Assembly: GCA_029260415.1 (NCBI GenBank)
Contig: JAJDDH010000263.1
Coordinates: 1 to 6,156, forward strand
Source of the DNA: Phycisphaerales bacterium
GTDB taxonomy: Bacteria > Planctomycetota > Phycisphaerae > Phycisphaerales > UBA1924
DNA: 6,156 bases
Direction: 5' to 3'
The position numbers were made by a program, and so were the translations under genes. Shown in pieces: positions 5,526 to 6,156 of this stretch. Position 1 is the first letter of the stretch, and the number at the start of each line of letters is the position of its first letter. The notes under the pieces are model-generated. The model saw only the letters and a list, made by a program, of their open reading frames with translations. It had not been told where the DNA came from and ran no database searches.

Positions 5526-6156
5526 ATGCAAAAGTGCAACATCCTTGTAGCTGATCTTGCTCCCTTTCGCCTCGCCTTCGAAGAATCTGAAGTGGATTGG
5601 TTCACCTTAGAAGGTGTCGCACCTGGGTCCAAGCTATCCCAAGCGTTGGGGCTGAGCCGGGCTCTAGGAATCGCTTGCCTTGTCTTTGCGGTTGTTTTCC
5701 TGTTGCCTCCCTTGGCCACAATTTTTTCCGCCGACAAACTCATTGGCGAACCGGCCACATGGGGCGAGCTTGCACCTGCCATTCTGGTTTTCGGATTTGC
5801 AGGGGTCATTTCGCTCTTGTACTTTCGACGACTTGAGCGGAGGTCGGCTCGCCGCTGGCGGGCGCGAATTGGTCGAGCGAACGGTGAATGCGAGCTTTGG
5901 GTGAAGGGTGGGCGCCCATCGAGGTGGTCGATGCTCACCAATGCCGATGAGTATCGGGTATCGGTTCGGAGCGCCGCCGGATCTTCCTGGTGGCGGCCCT
6001 TTCGGAGTTGGAACGGCTACATCGCGCTTGTCACCATTGACGAGTATCAGCTCGTCGTCGCTACGGACAAGAGCCTCGACTTGGTACTCAAGGACGCTGC
6101 ACGCTTAGCAGGGACCAGCCAGGTCCACAACGAGGCCCGTGGGAAGTGGTTCTCAC
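5526..6156 (+). CDS. Unrecognised two-helix membrane protein (3' end outside window)
   Basis: A frame beginning MQKCNILVADLAPFRLAFEE stays open for 210 codons to the right edge; a TAG at 5511-5513 closes it upstream, so the ATG at 5526 is its first Met. I do not recognise a family. Residues about 45-67 (ALGIACLVFAVVFLLPPL) and about 82-100 (LAPAILVFGFAGVISLLYF) are two strong transmembrane helices with a short loop. A basic run follows (RRLERRSARRWRARIGR), so by the positive-inside rule both ends should be cytoplasmic. The part after residue 120 is soluble, rich in Trp and in alternating beta-like patterns (YIALVTIDEYQLVVAT), perhaps a small beta domain. Only 44 of the first 80 codons end in G or C, against 37-40 per 40 in recG and the prepilin-like gene, which suggests foreign origin or weak selection on codon use. 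It starts 17 nt after the preceding gene. Confidence 0.7.
   Translation, partial: MQKCNILVADLAPFRLAFEESEVDWFTLEGVAPGSKLSQALGLSRALGIACLVFAVVFLLPPLATIFSADKLIGEPATWGELAPAILVFGFAGVISLLYFRRLERRSARRWRARIGRANGECELWVKGGRPSRWSMLTNADEYRVSVRSAAGSSWWRPFRSWNGYIALVTIDEYQLVVATDKSLDLVLKDAARLAGTSQVHNEARGKWFS

Noticed and set aside
5471..5941. Minus-strand frame of 156 codons opposite the membrane protein gene.
   Set aside because: Low-complexity Ser/Arg/Lys/Pro composition, no hydrophobic core, and the + strand frame there shows two clear membrane helices and stays open to the edge.
5597..6108. Three short + strand frames (5597-5836, 5680-5904, 5908-6108).
   Set aside because: They are out-of-frame pieces of the continuous frame that begins at 5526 and runs off the window.
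1..6156. CRISPR arrays, tRNA or rRNA genes, insertion sequences, attachment sites or a defence system.
   Set aside because: No spaced repeats, no tRNA-like cloverleaf, no transposase or integrase motifs and no terminal inverted repeats were seen on either strand.

Overview
The window is a GC-rich chromosomal segment (coding third positions close to saturated with G/C) with every recognisable gene on the + strand. The best taxonomic clue is the protein encoded at 4627-5508. It has a prepilin-type N-terminus and a C-terminal H-X9-DG motif, a combination characteristic of the large DUF1559-type family of Planctomycetota. A GC-rich planctomycete, perhaps of the Phycisphaerae, is my inference; no rRNA or other marker is present to prove it.

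Layout. (1) 1-1853: the 3' nine-tenths of recG, the branch-migration helicase, cut by the left edge. (2) 1854-2034: a spacer with an AT-rich 11-bp direct repeat. (3) 2035-2523: a small helix-turn-helix protein with a coiled coil. (4) 2408-2662: an 84-residue protein of unknown function whose 5' part overlaps the previous gene in another frame. (5) 2694-4493: a full-length bacterial family X DNA polymerase (PolX) with an apparently intact polymerase site and PHP exonuclease site. (6) 4494-4626: a regulatory spacer holding a perfect 12-1-12 palindrome laid over a sigma70-like promoter. (7) 4627-5508: the prepilin-like H-X9-DG protein. (8) 5526 to the right edge: an open frame for an unrecognised two-helix membrane protein, with codon use clearly different from everything before it.

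RecG and PolX both act in DNA repair, and the small HTH and unknown proteins lie between them. Whether they form one regulated unit cannot be decided here, because most genes seem to have their own promoter-like signal. The prepilin-like protein and the membrane protein are cell-envelope functions and look unrelated to the repair genes.

The most interesting signals are regulatory. Four of the five visible gene starts have a TANNNT hexamer (TAGGCT, TAGGAT, TACCAT, TAGGCT) 6-9 nt before the ATG and no good Shine-Dalgarno sequence, suggesting leaderless or very short-leader transcripts. The fifth start has a good Shine-Dalgarno sequence and a distal promoter. That promoter is covered by a palindrome whose core has the 7-1-7 geometry of a Fur-family operator. 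I found no CRISPR array, tRNA, rRNA, insertion sequence or evident defence system.
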